This document shows, piece after piece, positions 6,724-15,955 of a DNA stretch of 44,731 nt. Both the position numbers and the translations under genes were made by a program. A model generated the notes under the pieces. The model saw only the letters and a program-made list of their open reading frames with translations, ran no database searches and was not told the DNA's origin. The DNA is taken from NCBI RefSeq assembly GCF_015207285.1, contig NZ_JADEXD010000039.1, positions 1 through 44,731 on the forward strand, written 5' to 3'. Numbering within the stretch: the stretch's first letter is position 1; every line of letters begins with the position of its first letter. The stretch is from Tychonema sp. LEGE 07203. GTDB taxonomy: Bacteria > Cyanobacteriota > Cyanobacteriia > Cyanobacteriales > Microcoleaceae.

Positions 6724-8193
6724 ATGCGCCAGTTGATTTCTCGCATTCCGGCTGCCATCAGCCAATTAATTTACAAGCGAATTCTCCTTGCGGTGACAAT
6801 TTTATTTTGTGTAGGTGTCGGAATAGCGATGGCAAATATGTCTCGTCTTTCCTCCACCCTCATCGAATCGCAAGCCCTCCAAAATGCCACCCTCTACGCC
6901 CAAGCTATTAAAGAAGCCCGCACCCTTTACAGTTCCGATGTTGTCAATCCTCTAAACACCGCTAAATCGATTAACTTTACCCACGACAACAAACCGACAA
7001 AAGTAACAGTTCCCGTACCCGCAACTTTCTTAATAGAACTAGGCAACCACATCGCCAACAAAAATCCCGAAGTATCAGTTCGTCTCTACAGCAACTACCC
7101 GTTTCCCTGGAGACAAAAAGAAGGTGGAGCTAGAGACGATTTTGAACGTCAAGCTATTACCTATTTGACCCAAAACCCCAACCAAAGATTTTCCCGAATA
7201 GAGGATTTTCGCGGCAAGCCAGCATTTCGATATGCCGAGGCAGACATTCTAACTTCTAGCTGCGTTAACTGTCACAACACTCACATCTACAGTCCTAAAA
7301 CTGATTGGAAAGTAGGAGATGTCCGGGGGATCTTAGAAATTACTCAACCCTTGGAAACCATCACTAAAAAAACTCACAGCGGACTTAAAAACCTGTTTTT
7401 ACTGTTAGCAGGGATTTCAACTTTAGGCATCGCCGGATTAACTTTGTCTATCAGCAGGTTGCGCCAAAATGCTAAACAATTAGAAAATCGCGTCAGGGAA
7501 CGCACGGCACAATTGCAAGAAACTAATGTAGAATTGTTGAAAGAACAGGAAAAGTGCGATCGCCTGCTGCTCAATATTTTACCCGAATCCATTGCAGCTA
7601 AGTTAAAAGACGGTCAAAGCAGTATCGCTGACGGCTTCGCAGAAGTCACGATTTTGTTTGCAGATATCGTAGGCTTTACCGTACTTTCAGCACAAATATC
7701 TCCCGAAGAATTGCTCGTTTTTCTCAACGAGATTTTTTCGGCCTTCGATGGTTTAACGGAAAAGTACGGCTTGGAAAAAATCAAAACAATTGGAGATGCT
7801 TACATGGTAGTCGGAGGTTTGCCAAATCCCAGCACCAACCACGCCGAAAATATTGCGGAAATGGCCTTAGATATGCAGGAGGAATTAGCAAAATTTAATG
7901 CCAAACATCAGGCAGGAATTAACATTCGCATCGGCATCAATACCGGGCCTGCAATTGCGGGGGTTATTGGCACCAAAAAATTCATTTACGACCTCTGGGG
8001 TGATGCCGTAAATACAGCAGCCCGCATGGAATCCCACGGGATTGCCGGCGCGATTCAAGTCACGCAATCAACTTACAATATCTTGCAAAATAAGTATCTG
8101 TTTGAAAACAGAGGAGTTATCCACATCAAAGGCAAAGGCGATATGAATACTTATCTGCTGGCAGGCAGGTTAGTCAGCGCAGTTTTAGTTTAA
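6724..8193 (+). CDS. Membrane adenylate cyclase with heme-c Tll0287-type (DUF3365) sensor
   Basis: A 489-residue protein from ATG 6724, which has GAGGA 4-5 bases upstream; an in-frame ATG at 6670 lacks a ribosome site. TM1 is at about 20-38. An extracytoplasmic Tll0287/DUF3365-like domain follows (about 45-215) and contains SSCVNCHNTH, a CxxCH motif for covalent heme c. TM2 is at about 223-243, then a short coiled coil (RVRERTAQLQETNVEL), then the class III cyclase domain (about 300-480). Catalytic residues are visible: metal-binding Asp in FADIVGF (D314) and GDAYM (D358), adenine-selecting Lys of EKIKTIG (K354) and Asp of YDLWGD (D423), and transition-state Asn/Arg in VNTAARMES. ATP-to-cAMP activity is strongly indicated. 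Redox, gas or ligand sensing through heme is inference. Confidence 0.93.
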   Translation: MRQLISRIPAAISQLIYKRILLAVTILFCVGVGIAMANMSRLSSTLIESQALQNATLYAQAIKEARTLYSSDVVNPLNTAKSINFTHDNKPTKVTVPVPATFLIELGNHIANKNPEVSVRLYSNYPFPWRQKEGGARDDFERQAITYLTQNPNQRFSRIEDFRGKPAFRYAEADILTSSCVNCHNTHIYSPKTDWKVGDVRGILEITQPLETITKKTHSGLKNLFLLLAGISTLGIAGLTLSISRLRQNAKQLENRVRERTAQLQETNVELLKEQEKCDRLLLNILPESIAAKLKDGQSSIADGFAEVTILFADIVGFTVLSAQISPEELLVFLNEIFSAFDGLTEKYGLEKIKTIGDAYMVVGGLPNPSTNHAENIAEMALDMQEELAKFNAKHQAGINIRIGINTGPAIAGVIGTKKFIYDLWGDAVNTAARMESHGIAGAIQVTQSTYNILQNKYLFENRGVIHIKGKGDMNTYLLAGRLVSAVLV

Positions 8194-8236
8194 TTTGTTT
8201 ATTATATTATTAAGGGGCCTGCTAGTTAGTCGAAAA

Positions 8237-8413
8237 TCATCAGTCAACAGCCGCCAGCCATCAGCCAAGAACTAACACTTCATAGCTGCTGGCTGTTGAC
8301 TGCTGGCAATTACAGCAATTACACGGGGATGCGATCGACCCGGTTTCGGCGCGGTTGCTTCGTCGAAAAACCCAAAATTTATGGCGATAAACCGGGTTTG
8401 TTTTCCTATATCC
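8237..8413 (+). repeat. Two inverted-repeat modules between cyclase genes
   Basis: First module: CAGTCAACAGCC near 8242 pairs with GGCTGTTGACTG near 8291, with further CAGC-rich pairing. Second module: ACCCGGTTT near 8339 pairs with AAACCGGGT near 8389. The latter is the same ACCCGGTTTC family found at 30564-30628 and 32699-32765. The module may end transcription of the first cyclase, but no T-run follows. Confidence 0.65.
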
Positions 8414-8444
8414 TAAATTAGCCATTTGCAGAATAGTAAATTTT

Positions 8445-9857
8445 ATGTCAGCGCGCATTTTATCATTTTTGGGTTTTTTCAAATCTCGCTTGTCTCGGCA
8501 AATAGCTTTGTGGGTATTTGCTAGCATTCTTGTCATAGAGGGAATTATTTTAGTTCCCTCTTATTTTAGGCGCGAAAATGAACTTTTAAGTCAACTGGAA
8601 CAGCTATCTCGCGTGACTGTTGATTCTCTAGAATTTTTGCTCGCACAAGATATTTCCGATCGCACTTTGTTTCAAGAAGAAGTAAAAAATATTACTAAGG
8701 ATTCTCAAGTAGTATTAGGAGTATCTATTTACCAACCTAACGGTGAGCTCATATATACACTTGGCGAACCGCCTGAAATCGGTTTAGATCAACTAAAAAT
8801 TGCTCGTATAGTTCACAAACACTATTTCGAGATCAAGCGCTACGATATTGCTTGGACGGAGCGACATTTTGGAGGCGATTACATCTTAATTGTTCGCCAC
8901 GATGCTTCCGCCGTTCAACCGGAACTATACGCATTTATCGGACGAATTGCTGTTCTGGTCATCATTATATCAGCCTTTGTAACTTCTGTGACTATGTTTT
9001 TTTTAGGGGTAACAGTAATCGCACCAATCTTGAGATTGCGCGATGACTTGCTCGCTGCCGGAGACGCTTTGAGCAAAGATCGAGAAAAACCCGATTTCTA
9101 CTCTCTGTCTGTCAAGCGCGATGACGAATTGGGAGAATTGATGGTCGCATTCAATCAAATGTTTCACCGAGTCTACCAGGAAATTGCACAGCGGAAACAA
9201 GCTGAAGAAATATTGCGCGCCGAACAAGAAAAGTCGGAACGTTTATTGCTAAATATCTTACCAGCAATGATTGCCGATCGCCTAAAACAAGGTCAGATAA
9301 ATATTGCAGACGGATTTGCCGAGGTTACGGTTTTGTTTGCCGATATTGTAGGCTTTACCGAAATATCCTCCCGCACATCTCCTGAAGAATTAGTCAAATT
9401 GCTTAACAAAATATTTTCAGCCTTCGATTGTTTGAGCGAAAAATACGGCTTAGAAAAAATTAAGACGATCGGCGACAATTATATGGTAGCAGGCGGTTTG
9501 CCGCTGCCCTGTACAAATCATGCAGAATCTATTGCCGAAATGGCCCTAGAAATGCAGCAAGAAATTATGAAATTCCGCGACGAATGCGGTAAACCTCTTA
9601 ATATCCGTATTGGCATCAATACTGGCCCCGTTGTGGCAGGTGTCATCGGCACTAAAAAGTTTATTTACGATTTGTGGGGAGATGCTGTGAATACAGCAAG
9701 CCGCATGGAATCTCAGGGACTTCCTGGTAAAATTCAAGTTAGCAGCTCAACTTATAAGTTGCTGTGCGATAAGTATTTGTTGGAAAAACGCGGTAAAATT
9801 AATGTTAAAGGCAAAGGCTCTATGACGACTTATTTGCTCAAAGGCAGAAAATTGTAA
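8445..9857 (+). CDS. Membrane adenylate cyclase with extracytoplasmic sensor and HAMP
   Basis: A 470-residue protein. TM1 is at about 20-40 (ALWVFASILVIEGIILVPSY), with an extracytoplasmic sensor of about 120 residues (QVVLGVSIYQPNGELIYTLG suggests a Cache-like fold). TM2 is at about 164-190, a HAMP linker at about 190-245 (VIAPILRLRDDLLAAGDAL ... DELGELMVAFNQM), and the class III cyclase at about 290-465. The catalytic set is complete: VLFADIVGFTEISS, EKIKTIGDNYM, YDLWGDAVNTASRMES, with the Lys/Asp pair that selects ATP. The catalytic half is closely similar to that of the upstream gene, so the pair probably arose by duplication with sensor exchange. It lies about 250 bases downstream on the same strand with repeats between, so independent transcription is possible. 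Confidence 0.93.
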   Translation: MSARILSFLGFFKSRLSRQIALWVFASILVIEGIILVPSYFRRENELLSQLEQLSRVTVDSLEFLLAQDISDRTLFQEEVKNITKDSQVVLGVSIYQPNGELIYTLGEPPEIGLDQLKIARIVHKHYFEIKRYDIAWTERHFGGDYILIVRHDASAVQPELYAFIGRIAVLVIIISAFVTSVTMFFLGVTVIAPILRLRDDLLAAGDALSKDREKPDFYSLSVKRDDELGELMVAFNQMFHRVYQEIAQRKQAEEILRAEQEKSERLLLNILPAMIADRLKQGQINIADGFAEVTVLFADIVGFTEISSRTSPEELVKLLNKIFSAFDCLSEKYGLEKIKTIGDNYMVAGGLPLPCTNHAESIAEMALEMQQEIMKFRDECGKPLNIRIGINTGPVVAGVIGTKKFIYDLWGDAVNTASRMESQGLPGKIQVSSSTYKLLCDKYLLEKRGKINVKGKGSMTTYLLKGRKL

Positions 9858-9949
9858 CTGACAATTTTAACTGTCGCCAGGGAATACGTGGTATGGGGCA
9901 GATGTTCCCTGGCAGCCGCCCTCAGTACCAAACTAGATTTTTTTTAACG

Positions 9950-10016
9950 AACCGCGTTGGCGTAGCCTGCGCGAAGCGCTTAGGCGCGTTGCGCGAAGCC
10001 GTTCCCGTAGGGTAGG
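9950..10016 (+). repeat. Cyanobacterial GCGCGAAGC palindromic repeat
   Basis: A 67-base GC-rich stretch with CGTTGGCGTAGCCTGCGCGA, CGAAGCGCTTAGGCGCG and TTGCGCGAAGC can fold on itself. It resembles the widely scattered GTAGC/GCGAAGC repeats of cyanobacterial genomes. The rest of the 9858-10199 spacer is AT-rich and shows no gene; it should hold the promoter of bioA. Confidence 0.7.
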
Positions 10017-10199
10017 ATGCAAAGGAAGAGATGAAGAAGGAAGAAAAAAAATTACGCACGCACTCTATTTGTAGGGGTGTATTTGCACCTTACTCAAATT
10101 TATTGAACCATCAAGAATTAAAAAATATAACAAAAAATTCACAATTGAGTTGAGATTGCTATATTAAAATGCGAGTTGATATTAGTTAGATGGGTAAAG

Positions 10200-11504
10200 A
10201 TGACGGCTAATCAAAAGCATATTTCTTCAAGTTCACCGATTTGGCAGCCCTTCACGCAAATGAAAACTGCTCCCCCGCCGCTGAAGGTAATTCGCGGTAA
10301 AGGAGCGCTGCTGGAATTAGAAGACGGGCGGCAAATTCTCGACTGTATTTCTAGTTGGTGGGTGACGATTCACGGACACAGCCATCCGGTTCTGGCTGAG
10401 GCTCTTTACAAACAAGCTCAAACTTTAGAACACGTAATTTTTGCGGGATTTACTCACGAACCCGCACAGAAACTTGCTGATAAATTGATAAGTCACACGC
10501 CTGATTCTTTGACGCGAATCTTTTTTTCGGATAACGGTTCGACTGCTGTTGAAGTTGCTCTGAAAATGGCTTTTCAATATTGGCTAAATGTTGGAGAAAC
10601 TAACCGCACTAACTTTATTAGTTTTGAGGGAGGTTATCACGGTGATACTGTGGGCGCGATGTCTGCTGGCAGAAGTTCGCTGTGGTGGGAGCCTTTTGCG
10701 CCTTTAATGTTTCCTGGGGATGTTGTGCCTTTTCCGGCGACTTTTGACGGGGATGCGGAGGTGGAAAGCAAGGAGGCGGAGAGTTTGGAGAAGTTGGAGT
10801 TTTTGTTGCAGCAGGGCGACTGTGCGGGCATTTTTATTGAGCCTTTGGTGCAAGGTGCTGGGGGAATGCGAATGTGCCGCCCAGAGTTTTTGCGGGCGAT
10901 CGCACAAATGGCCCGCCAGTTTAATGTATTGTTGATTTACGATGAAGTGATGACTGGTTTTGGCCGCACGGGCGAACTGTTTGCCTCGGTTAAATCGGGA
11001 ACTGCACCGGATATCATGTGTTTGTCTAAGGGATTGTCTGGTGGCTGCTTGCCACTTTCTGTCACAATGGCTTCGGAGGATATTTATCAAGCTTTCTGGC
11101 GAGATGAATCGGACAAAGCTTTTTATCACGGTCATTCTTACACCGGAAATCCTTTAGCTTGTGCGGTGGGTGTAGCATCCTTGGAGCTTTTGGAGCAAAA
11201 CCCAAATGTGTATCAAGGGATGGAAAAACTGCACCGCAAATACCTGAATCAATGGCTGATAAATCATCCTAAACTCGAACGGATTCGGACTTGCGGCACC
11301 ATTGCAGCAATGGATGTCAAAACCGAAAGCAGTTCCGGTTATTTTAATGATATCGCTCCTATGTTGAAAGCCAGATTTCTCGAAGCGGGTTTTTTGCTCC
11401 GCCCTTTGGGAAATACGCTTTACTTGATGCCTCCCTACTGCATTTCTCCCGATGAACTAGAATCGATTTATCGGGCGATCCGTCAGGTTTTGGATACTTT
11501 GTAA
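10200..11504 (+). CDS. bioA: Adenosylmethionine-8-amino-7-oxononanoate aminotransferase
   Basis: A 434-residue, class III PLP-dependent aminotransferase that makes 7,8-diaminopelargonic acid from KAPA, normally with SAM as amino donor. The start ATG 10200 gives the expected N-terminus ([12 protein letters not shown], the BioA substrate-site signature). [38 protein letters not shown] and [14 protein letters not shown] are family blocks. [18 protein letters not shown] holds the PLP-ring Asp, and [13 protein letters not shown] the Schiff-base Lys. The length is typical. bioB follows 17 bases later on the same strand, so the two form a compact biotin operon. Other bio genes are not in the window. 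Confidence 0.96.
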   Translation: MTANQKHISSSSPIWQPFTQMKTAPPPLKVIRGKGALLELEDGRQILDCISSWWVTIHGHSHPVLAEALYKQAQTLEHVIFAGFTHEPAQKLADKLISHTPDSLTRIFFSDNGSTAVEVALKMAFQYWLNVGETNRTNFISFEGGYHGDTVGAMSAGRSSLWWEPFAPLMFPGDVVPFPATFDGDAEVESKEAESLEKLEFLLQQGDCAGIFIEPLVQGAGGMRMCRPEFLRAIAQMARQFNVLLIYDEVMTGFGRTGELFASVKSGTAPDIMCLSKGLSGGCLPLSVTMASEDIYQAFWRDESDKAFYHGHSYTGNPLACAVGVASLELLEQNPNVYQGMEKLHRKYLNQWLINHPKLERIRTCGTIAAMDVKTESSSGYFNDIAPMLKARFLEAGFLLRPLGNTLYLMPPYCISPDELESIYRAIRQVLDTL

Positions 11505-11521
11505 ACTCTTTAATTTTAGTG

Positions 11522-12565
11522 ATGAATTTACCCAATTGGAACGATTTGGCTGACGACGCGCTGGCGGGCAAATGTATCTCTCGCGAGCAATCTTTAGCCG
11601 TATTGCGTGCACCGGATGAGGTTTTGCTGGAACAACTAAACGCAGCTTATCGGGTGCGCCGCCATTACTGGGGAAACCGCGTCAGATTGCACTATTTGCT
11701 AAACGCTCAAAGCGGCCTTTGTCCTGAAGATTGCCATTATTGTTCTCAGTCCAAAATCTCGACTGCAGAAATAGAAAAATATCCGCTTTTAGCTAAGGAA
11801 AAAATTCTGGAAGCTGCCGGGCGCGCGGCCGATTTAAAAGCTGGTACGTTTTGTTTGGTAATTTCTGGCCGCCAACCCAACGCATCTACTTTCGATCGCG
11901 TTTTGGATGCTGTCGAGACTGTGAAGGCAAATTACAACCTAAAAATTTGCGCTTGTTTGGGGTTGTTGAGCGAGGAACAAACTCACCGTTTGGCTAAAGC
12001 TGGAGTCGATCGCGTAAATCACAATCTCAATACTTCCGAATCGTACCACACGGACATCTGCACAACTCACACTTTTGGCGATCGCACAGAAACCGTCGAA
12101 CACGTAAAAGCAGCGGGAATCACCACTTGTTCCGGCGGAATTTTGGGGATGGGCGAATCGGATGACGATGCGATAGACTTAGCGCTTTCCCTGCGAAAAT
12201 TGGGCGTTACTAGCGTACCCGTCAACTTTTTCATTCCGATTCCCGGCACGCCCTTTGCAGGTTTAAACACATTAAATCCCCGCCAATGTTTGCGAATTCT
12301 CTGTATGTTCCGATTTTTGCTACCCAGCCAAGAAATTCGGATTGCTGGGGGAAGGGAGGTGCATTTGCGTTCCTTGCAACCCCTGGGACTCTACCCGGCT
12401 AATTCCATCTTTGTGGGCGATTATCTGACTACCCCCGGACAAGCTGCACATCAAGATTGGGATATGATTCGAGATGCAGGATTTGCGATCGAATCTCCCG
12501 AAGGTTCTCTCTTAGAAGTTGATTCAGCAGTTACCAAATCCGCACAAAAAACCCTGGTTGTTTAA
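11522..12565 (+). CDS. bioB: Biotin synthase (radical SAM)
   Basis: A 347-residue protein. It inserts sulfur into dethiobiotin using two iron-sulfur clusters and [19 protein letters not shown] carries the CxxxCxxC motif of the radical-SAM 4Fe-4S cluster, and [44 protein letters not shown] and [14 protein letters not shown] are BioB-specific blocks. The remaining cluster ligands (Cys in FCLVISG and CACLG; Arg in [10 protein letters not shown]) are present. ATG 11522 is preferred to the GTG at 11519. It is 17 bases after bioA and ends before an unrelated methyltransferase; a palindrome at 12627-12645 lies between. Confidence 0.97.
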   Translation: MNLPNWNDLADDALAGKCISREQSLAVLRAPDEVLLEQLNAAYRVRRHYWGNRVRLHYLLNAQSGLCPEDCHYCSQSKISTAEIEKYPLLAKEKILEAAGRAADLKAGTFCLVISGRQPNASTFDRVLDAVETVKANYNLKICACLGLLSEEQTHRLAKAGVDRVNHNLNTSESYHTDICTTHTFGDRTETVEHVKAAGITTCSGGILGMGESDDDAIDLALSLRKLGVTSVPVNFFIPIPGTPFAGLNTLNPRQCLRILCMFRFLLPSQEIRIAGGREVHLRSLQPLGLYPANSIFVGDYLTTPGQAAHQDWDMIRDAGFAIESPEGSLLEVDSAVTKSAQKTLVV

Positions 12566-12626
12566 CTATTATAGCAGTTTTCAATCGGATGAAATAGAGT
12601 AGGAAATGGTAGATTAAATAGAATAG

Positions 12627-12645
12627 GACACGGCAGTGCCGTGTC
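12627..12645 (+). repeat. GACACGGCA short palindrome
   Basis: A 9-bp stem with a 1-base centre, GACACGGCAGTGCCGTGTC. It lacks a following T-run, so termination is doubtful; it looks like a scattered short palindrome of this genome type. Confidence 0.6.
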
Positions 12646-12700
12646 TCTACGGTTGAGATTCTTCAATCTCGAATCTAAAATCCTACAAGAGGGGGAAATT

Positions 12701-13312
12701 GTGGACAAACGCGAAGAAATTACGATCGCAGAATACCAAGCAACCGCCGAATCTTTCCTGCAAGGAACATGGCATCACGACGTATCCCAAAATCGATCCG
12801 CACTCACCGCTGCCATGCCCCGCAATCCGGGTAAAATCCTCGATATAGGATGCGGGCCCGGACGAGATTTAGTAGCGTTTAAAAGCCAAGGACACACAGT
12901 GGTAGGCTTAGATGCAACCCCGGCTTTTGTAGAAATAGCAAAAAAGTTATCCGGCTGCGAAGTTTGGCAGCAATCCTTTCTAAATCTCGACTTACCAAAG
13001 GCCGAATTTGACGGTATTTTTGCCAATGCTTCCCTGATTCACGTTCCCAGCGACAAAATGGTAAAAGTGCTCGAAGATTTGCACAAAGCCTTAGTTGCCG
13101 GCGGTGCAATTGTCATGTCAATGTGCCGGGGAAATTGGGAAGGCTACGACGAGCGGCCGACCGGAAAACGCTACACAGCAGGATGGGAATACGAAACTTT
13201 AGCACCTTGTTTAGAACAAGCAGGATTTGCAATATTCAACCACTACTACCGCCCCCCCAGCTTACCGCGCGAAGCTCAATCTTGGGTAGTAATGGTGGGA
13301 AAAAAAATCTAA
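12701..13312 (+). CDS. Class I SAM-dependent methyltransferase
   Basis: A 203-residue protein from GTG 12701, chosen because AGAGGGGG lies just upstream; the frame is open to 12641, but those first residues overlap a palindrome and look non-coding. Motif I is ILDIGCGPGRDLVAFKSQG, followed by VVGLDATPAFVEIAKKL (acidic SAM-ribose ligand), and motif IV FDGIFANASLIHVPSDKM. The HPSD-like segment and the late RYTAGWEYETLAPCLEQAGF are typical of small-molecule methyltransferases of this length. The substrate is unknown. It is separate from the biotin operon by position and by its own ribosome site. Confidence 0.88.
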   Translation: MDKREEITIAEYQATAESFLQGTWHHDVSQNRSALTAAMPRNPGKILDIGCGPGRDLVAFKSQGHTVVGLDATPAFVEIAKKLSGCEVWQQSFLNLDLPKAEFDGIFANASLIHVPSDKMVKVLEDLHKALVAGGAIVMSMCRGNWEGYDERPTGKRYTAGWEYETLAPCLEQAGFAIFNHYYRPPSLPREAQSWVVMVGKKI

Positions 13313-13469
13313 AAAAAATCCGGAATTACCAAATCCTTCCCCTCTCTTCCTCTGCGCCCTCTGCGCCCTCTGCGGTAAAAAAAACAAATTCACAAATTCA
13401 CAGAGAATTGTTGTATAATACTCCCCAATCAAGAAAACCAATTTCTGCACAAATTAAAACCAAACTTAT

Positions 13470-14144
13470 ATGACAGAGAAATTGCATATCTTTTTAGCAG
13501 GTGCTAGCCGAGGCGTTGGCTTAGAAATCGCAAAATATCTCGCAGCACAAAAGATGCAAGTAACAGCACTTTTGCGATCGCCCAACCACCGCACCGAATT
13601 AGAAACAATGGGCATCAAAGTCGTGACTGGCGACGCTTTGGACGCATCGGCAGTGGAAGCTGCAATGGCTGGCGGCGAACCAATTCATGCTGCAATCAGC
13701 ACCGTTGGCGGCTTGCCAAAGGATGGGGAAAGAGCCGATTATTTGGGCAACAAAAACTTGATTGATGCTGCCGTCAAAGCAGGCGTGCAAAAGTTTATTT
13801 TAGTTTCGTCTATCGGCAGCGGTAACACTGCCGGTGCTTTGCCGCCACAAGCTTTAGAAACTTTGCGCCCGGTGTTAATTGAAAAGGAAAAAGCGGAAAA
13901 TCATTTGATAGCAAGCGGGATGATTTATACTGTGATTCGTCCGGGCGGATTGAAATCGGAACCGGCGACGGGGAACGGTGTTTTGACGGAAGATTGTCGG
14001 GTGGCGGGAACGATTCACCGGGCGGATGTAGCGGATTTAGTTTGTCAGTGTTTAGTTTCTGATGCTGCTAATAATAAGGTTTTGTCGGCGGTAGATCAAC
14101 AAATGGTTTACGGCAATTTAGAATATGAGGTATTAAATCTTTAG
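13470..14144 (+). CDS. Atypical short-chain dehydrogenase / NAD(P)-binding (NmrA-like) protein
   Basis: A 224-residue Rossmann protein. IFLAGASRGVGLEIAKYL is the glycine-rich nucleotide-binding loop (GxxxGxG), TALLRSPNHRTELETMG includes the Arg that often indicates NADP, and VVTGDALDASAVEAAM is the Asp-containing adenine pocket. KFILVSSIGSGN and YTVIRPGGLKSEPATGNG match the atypical SDR5 group, which often lacks the full YxxxK site and acts as a reductase, redox sensor or assembly factor. No catalytic Tyr-x-x-x-Lys is visible in the expected place. The length fits the family. It ends just before a large palindrome cluster. Confidence 0.88.
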   Translation: MTEKLHIFLAGASRGVGLEIAKYLAAQKMQVTALLRSPNHRTELETMGIKVVTGDALDASAVEAAMAGGEPIHAAISTVGGLPKDGERADYLGNKNLIDAAVKAGVQKFILVSSIGSGNTAGALPPQALETLRPVLIEKEKAENHLIASGMIYTVIRPGGLKSEPATGNGVLTEDCRVAGTIHRADVADLVCQCLVSDAANNKVLSAVDQQMVYGNLEYEVLNL

Positions 14145-14171
14145 GGGCGGGTTTAGCGCAAAATAATTGTA

Positions 14172-14301
14172 TTTTTTGGGCGGGCTAGAAGCCCACCCCA
14201 CAAGAAAATTCACTTCTTGTGGAACAGGCCGGACAGCCTGTTTGGGCGGGCGGCCCACAAGAAAATTCAATTCTTGTGGAACAGGCCGGACAGCCTGTTC
14301 A
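14172..14301 (+). repeat. Two tandem copies of the AACAGGC/CCACAAGAA palindromic repeat
   Basis: Copy 1 (about 14198-14242) and copy 2 (about 14254-14300) share a CCACAAGAA/TTCTTGTGG hairpin and an AACAGGC/GCCTGTT hairpin nearly letter for letter. A GGGCGGGC/GCCCACCC module precedes copy 1. The same family occurs in inverse orientation at 3926-4016. Lies between convergent genes. Confidence 0.82.
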
Positions 14302-14339
14302 AAAAAATGATGCCTCATGTGAGTAAAACTCGATCGCCC

Positions 14340-14843
14340 TCAAGAATCGAAAGGCTTAATCCACGATCGCCCGAAGGGTTGAATCAACAAACGCCCGATC
14401 GCCAAATCCAACACCAAACGCGCGATCGCAAACAATACCACGCTCTCCACCGCACCAACCGCAAACGGCAATAACTCCTGCAAACCCGGTATTTTCCCCG
14501 CGTCAAAAGAAAATCCCGCATCCAACTGTCCAAAAGCCCGCACCAGCCCAAAAGCCAACACCACACCAGATTTAAGGTGCGGGTTAGTATCGCACCGGAT
14601 AGCGTAGCGGTAGGTAACGCCGAATAAGAAACCGCCCAAAAGCACCATCACTCCTCTGAAGGCAAAATTTAGGTCAACGGCCATTACCTGCAAGCTCGCC
14701 AGAGAATCCCACCAACGGGCTAGGATTAAGCTGTTAACCAGGGCGATCGCCCCAAAACCAAAAAAACAAGACAAAGCAGCAACAGTCCCTGCTTTCAAAG
14801 ATTCTACCCGTTCAGCGAAACTAAAATTTGACGAGTCCTTCAC
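14340..14843 (-). CDS. Conserved membrane protein of unknown function
   Basis: A 167-residue protein with four likely membrane segments: residues about 17-42 (AGTVAALSCFFGFGAIALVN), 60-80 (FRGVMVLLGGFLFGVTYRYA), 92-106 (SGVVLAFGLVRAFGQLD) and 125-150 (FAVGAVESVVLFAIARLVLD). The loop YAIRCDTNPHLKSGVVLAFG and the final short amphipathic segment are features I associate with a conserved cyanobacterial hypothetical family, but I cannot name it. It ends in HIP1-containing sequence that encodes the C-terminus (GRSWIKPF). No operon partner is visible. Confidence 0.8.
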   Translation of the reverse strand: MKDSSNFSFAERVESLKAGTVAALSCFFGFGAIALVNSLILARWWDSLASLQVMAVDLNFAFRGVMVLLGGFLFGVTYRYAIRCDTNPHLKSGVVLAFGLVRAFGQLDAGFSFDAGKIPGLQELLPFAVGAVESVVLFAIARLVLDLAIGRLLIQPFGRSWIKPFDS

Positions 14844-15032
14844 AGCGCCCTCATTTCAAAAATGGCTCAAATTGACTTATCATATGGGTTGAAGTCACTT
14901 TGTACAGTTTGTTCAATAAATAGCTATGGATATTTTGTCACTCGGTTGGGTTTCGGTGCTAGTTCTGTTCTCCTTCTCAATTTCAATGGTAATTTGGGGC
15001 CGCAACGGTTTTTAGATTCCACAATAGCTGGC

Positions 15033-15056
15033 GGGGCAGGCCCAAAAGCCTGCCCG
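15033..15056 (+). repeat. GGGCAGGC / GCCTGCCC palindrome
   Basis: An 8-bp perfect stem with a 6-base loop, near the 3' end of the decayed toxin gene. No T-run, so probably one more intergenic palindrome. The rest of 14844-15098 shows no gene. Confidence 0.6.
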
Positions 15057-15098
15057 ATCTTTGATTTTGCCAGCAACGTGCGATCGTGCAATCTCACC

Positions 15099-15464
15099 CT
15101 ATTGAGGCAGCGGCAGATGAACAATTTGGTCTTGATATTCCTCATCAAAAGCTGCCTCCACAATCAAAGTTAACTCATCAATTGTCTGACCGATACTCAA
15201 ATTTGCATTTAAAATTAAAATTCCTGGTACGTGACGACCTGCGGCAATGTGGTCTGCCAAATGTACCGGCATAGATTTGCGGTTATTTGTCACCAAAATA
15301 AATCCATTTTCCTCGCACCAGCAAAGAATCTCTGGGTCTTTAGTGCCTTTTGGCGGAACATCATTTTACCCGACAGCCCGCATCACAAAGCTGGAATTCC
15401 GCAGGAGATATTGAGATTGATAAACAGGATCGACATTTTCATCCGAGAGATACTTGAGACTCAT
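15099..15464 (-). pseudogene. DUF5615 PIN-like toxin interrupted by one in-frame stop
   Basis: From ATG 15464 the frame reads [12 protein letters not shown] (DUF5615 start with the DEN acidic motif) to VMRAVG, then TAA at 15366-15368. It continues without any shift: NDVPPKGTKDPEILCWCEEN, GFILVTNNRKSMPVHLADH, and ends with LIVEAAFDEEYQDQIVHLPL at 15099. All family blocks (DEN, DPEIL, LVTNNRKS, H) are present in one frame of 121 codons, so a single substitution, probably a Glu codon to TAA, is the only visible damage. The start overlaps the end of the upstream DUF433 antitoxin gene by 26 bases, the normal arrangement. Unless the stop is read through, only a 32-residue peptide is made. Confidence 0.85.
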
Positions 15465-15792
15465 TAGCTATTTTCATTGCTTCTCTTTCAGCTTTAAACT
15501 TCATCAATTTGACAACAACTGGTGGGGGATTTCGTCGCTGTTCTTCTAGCATTTTATCGCTCCATGCCAGCCAATCATCTATGTAAGCTGTAACGGCTTC
15601 TTGGTTGTGCAGATAATACAAAATAGTGGCATAAACTTGTTCTAAAGTAAGTGTTTTGTAAGATTCAGCAATTTCTTCGGGATGCCGCTTTTTGTATGTA
15701 AAATCGTAAAGAATAGTTTCAATTCCTACCCTTGTGCCTTTGACCCGAATATCATCGGGACGCAAAAAGTCGAAGTAATCTTCGAGTTGCAT
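15439..15792 (-). CDS. DUF433 antitoxin
   Basis: A 117-residue protein. The DUF433 core is visible: [40 protein letters not shown] and [20 protein letters not shown], a winged-HTH-like fold that binds DNA and is usually followed by a DUF5615 PIN-like toxin. The longer C-terminal tail ([20 protein letters not shown]) is the toxin-binding part. It overlaps the start of the DUF5615 gene by 26 bases. The antitoxin itself is intact while its toxin carries a nonsense codon, the order expected when the toxin is lost first. Confidence 0.88.
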   Translation of the reverse strand: MQLEDYFDFLRPDDIRVKGTRVGIETILYDFTYKKRHPEEIAESYKTLTLEQVYATILYYLHNQEAVTAYIDDWLAWSDKMLEEQRRNPPPVVVKLMKFKAEREAMKIANESQVSLG

Positions 15793-15955
15793 AGTTGACC
15801 TCGCTATTTCTTTGTACTATTGTACTACATTTGAGCGCGCGATCGGCAACAAGTTTCATCTTGGCTGCCCCAATTTCATTGGCTCAGATGCTACCATAGT
15901 CTCAACACTATTTCCCAACACCTTTAACCAAAACGAAATCAGCCGAATTCCCAAC

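Noticed and set aside
14862..15173. 103-codon plus-strand frame
   Set aside because: No ribosome site or motif; it overlaps the 3' end of the DUF5615 relic on the other strand.
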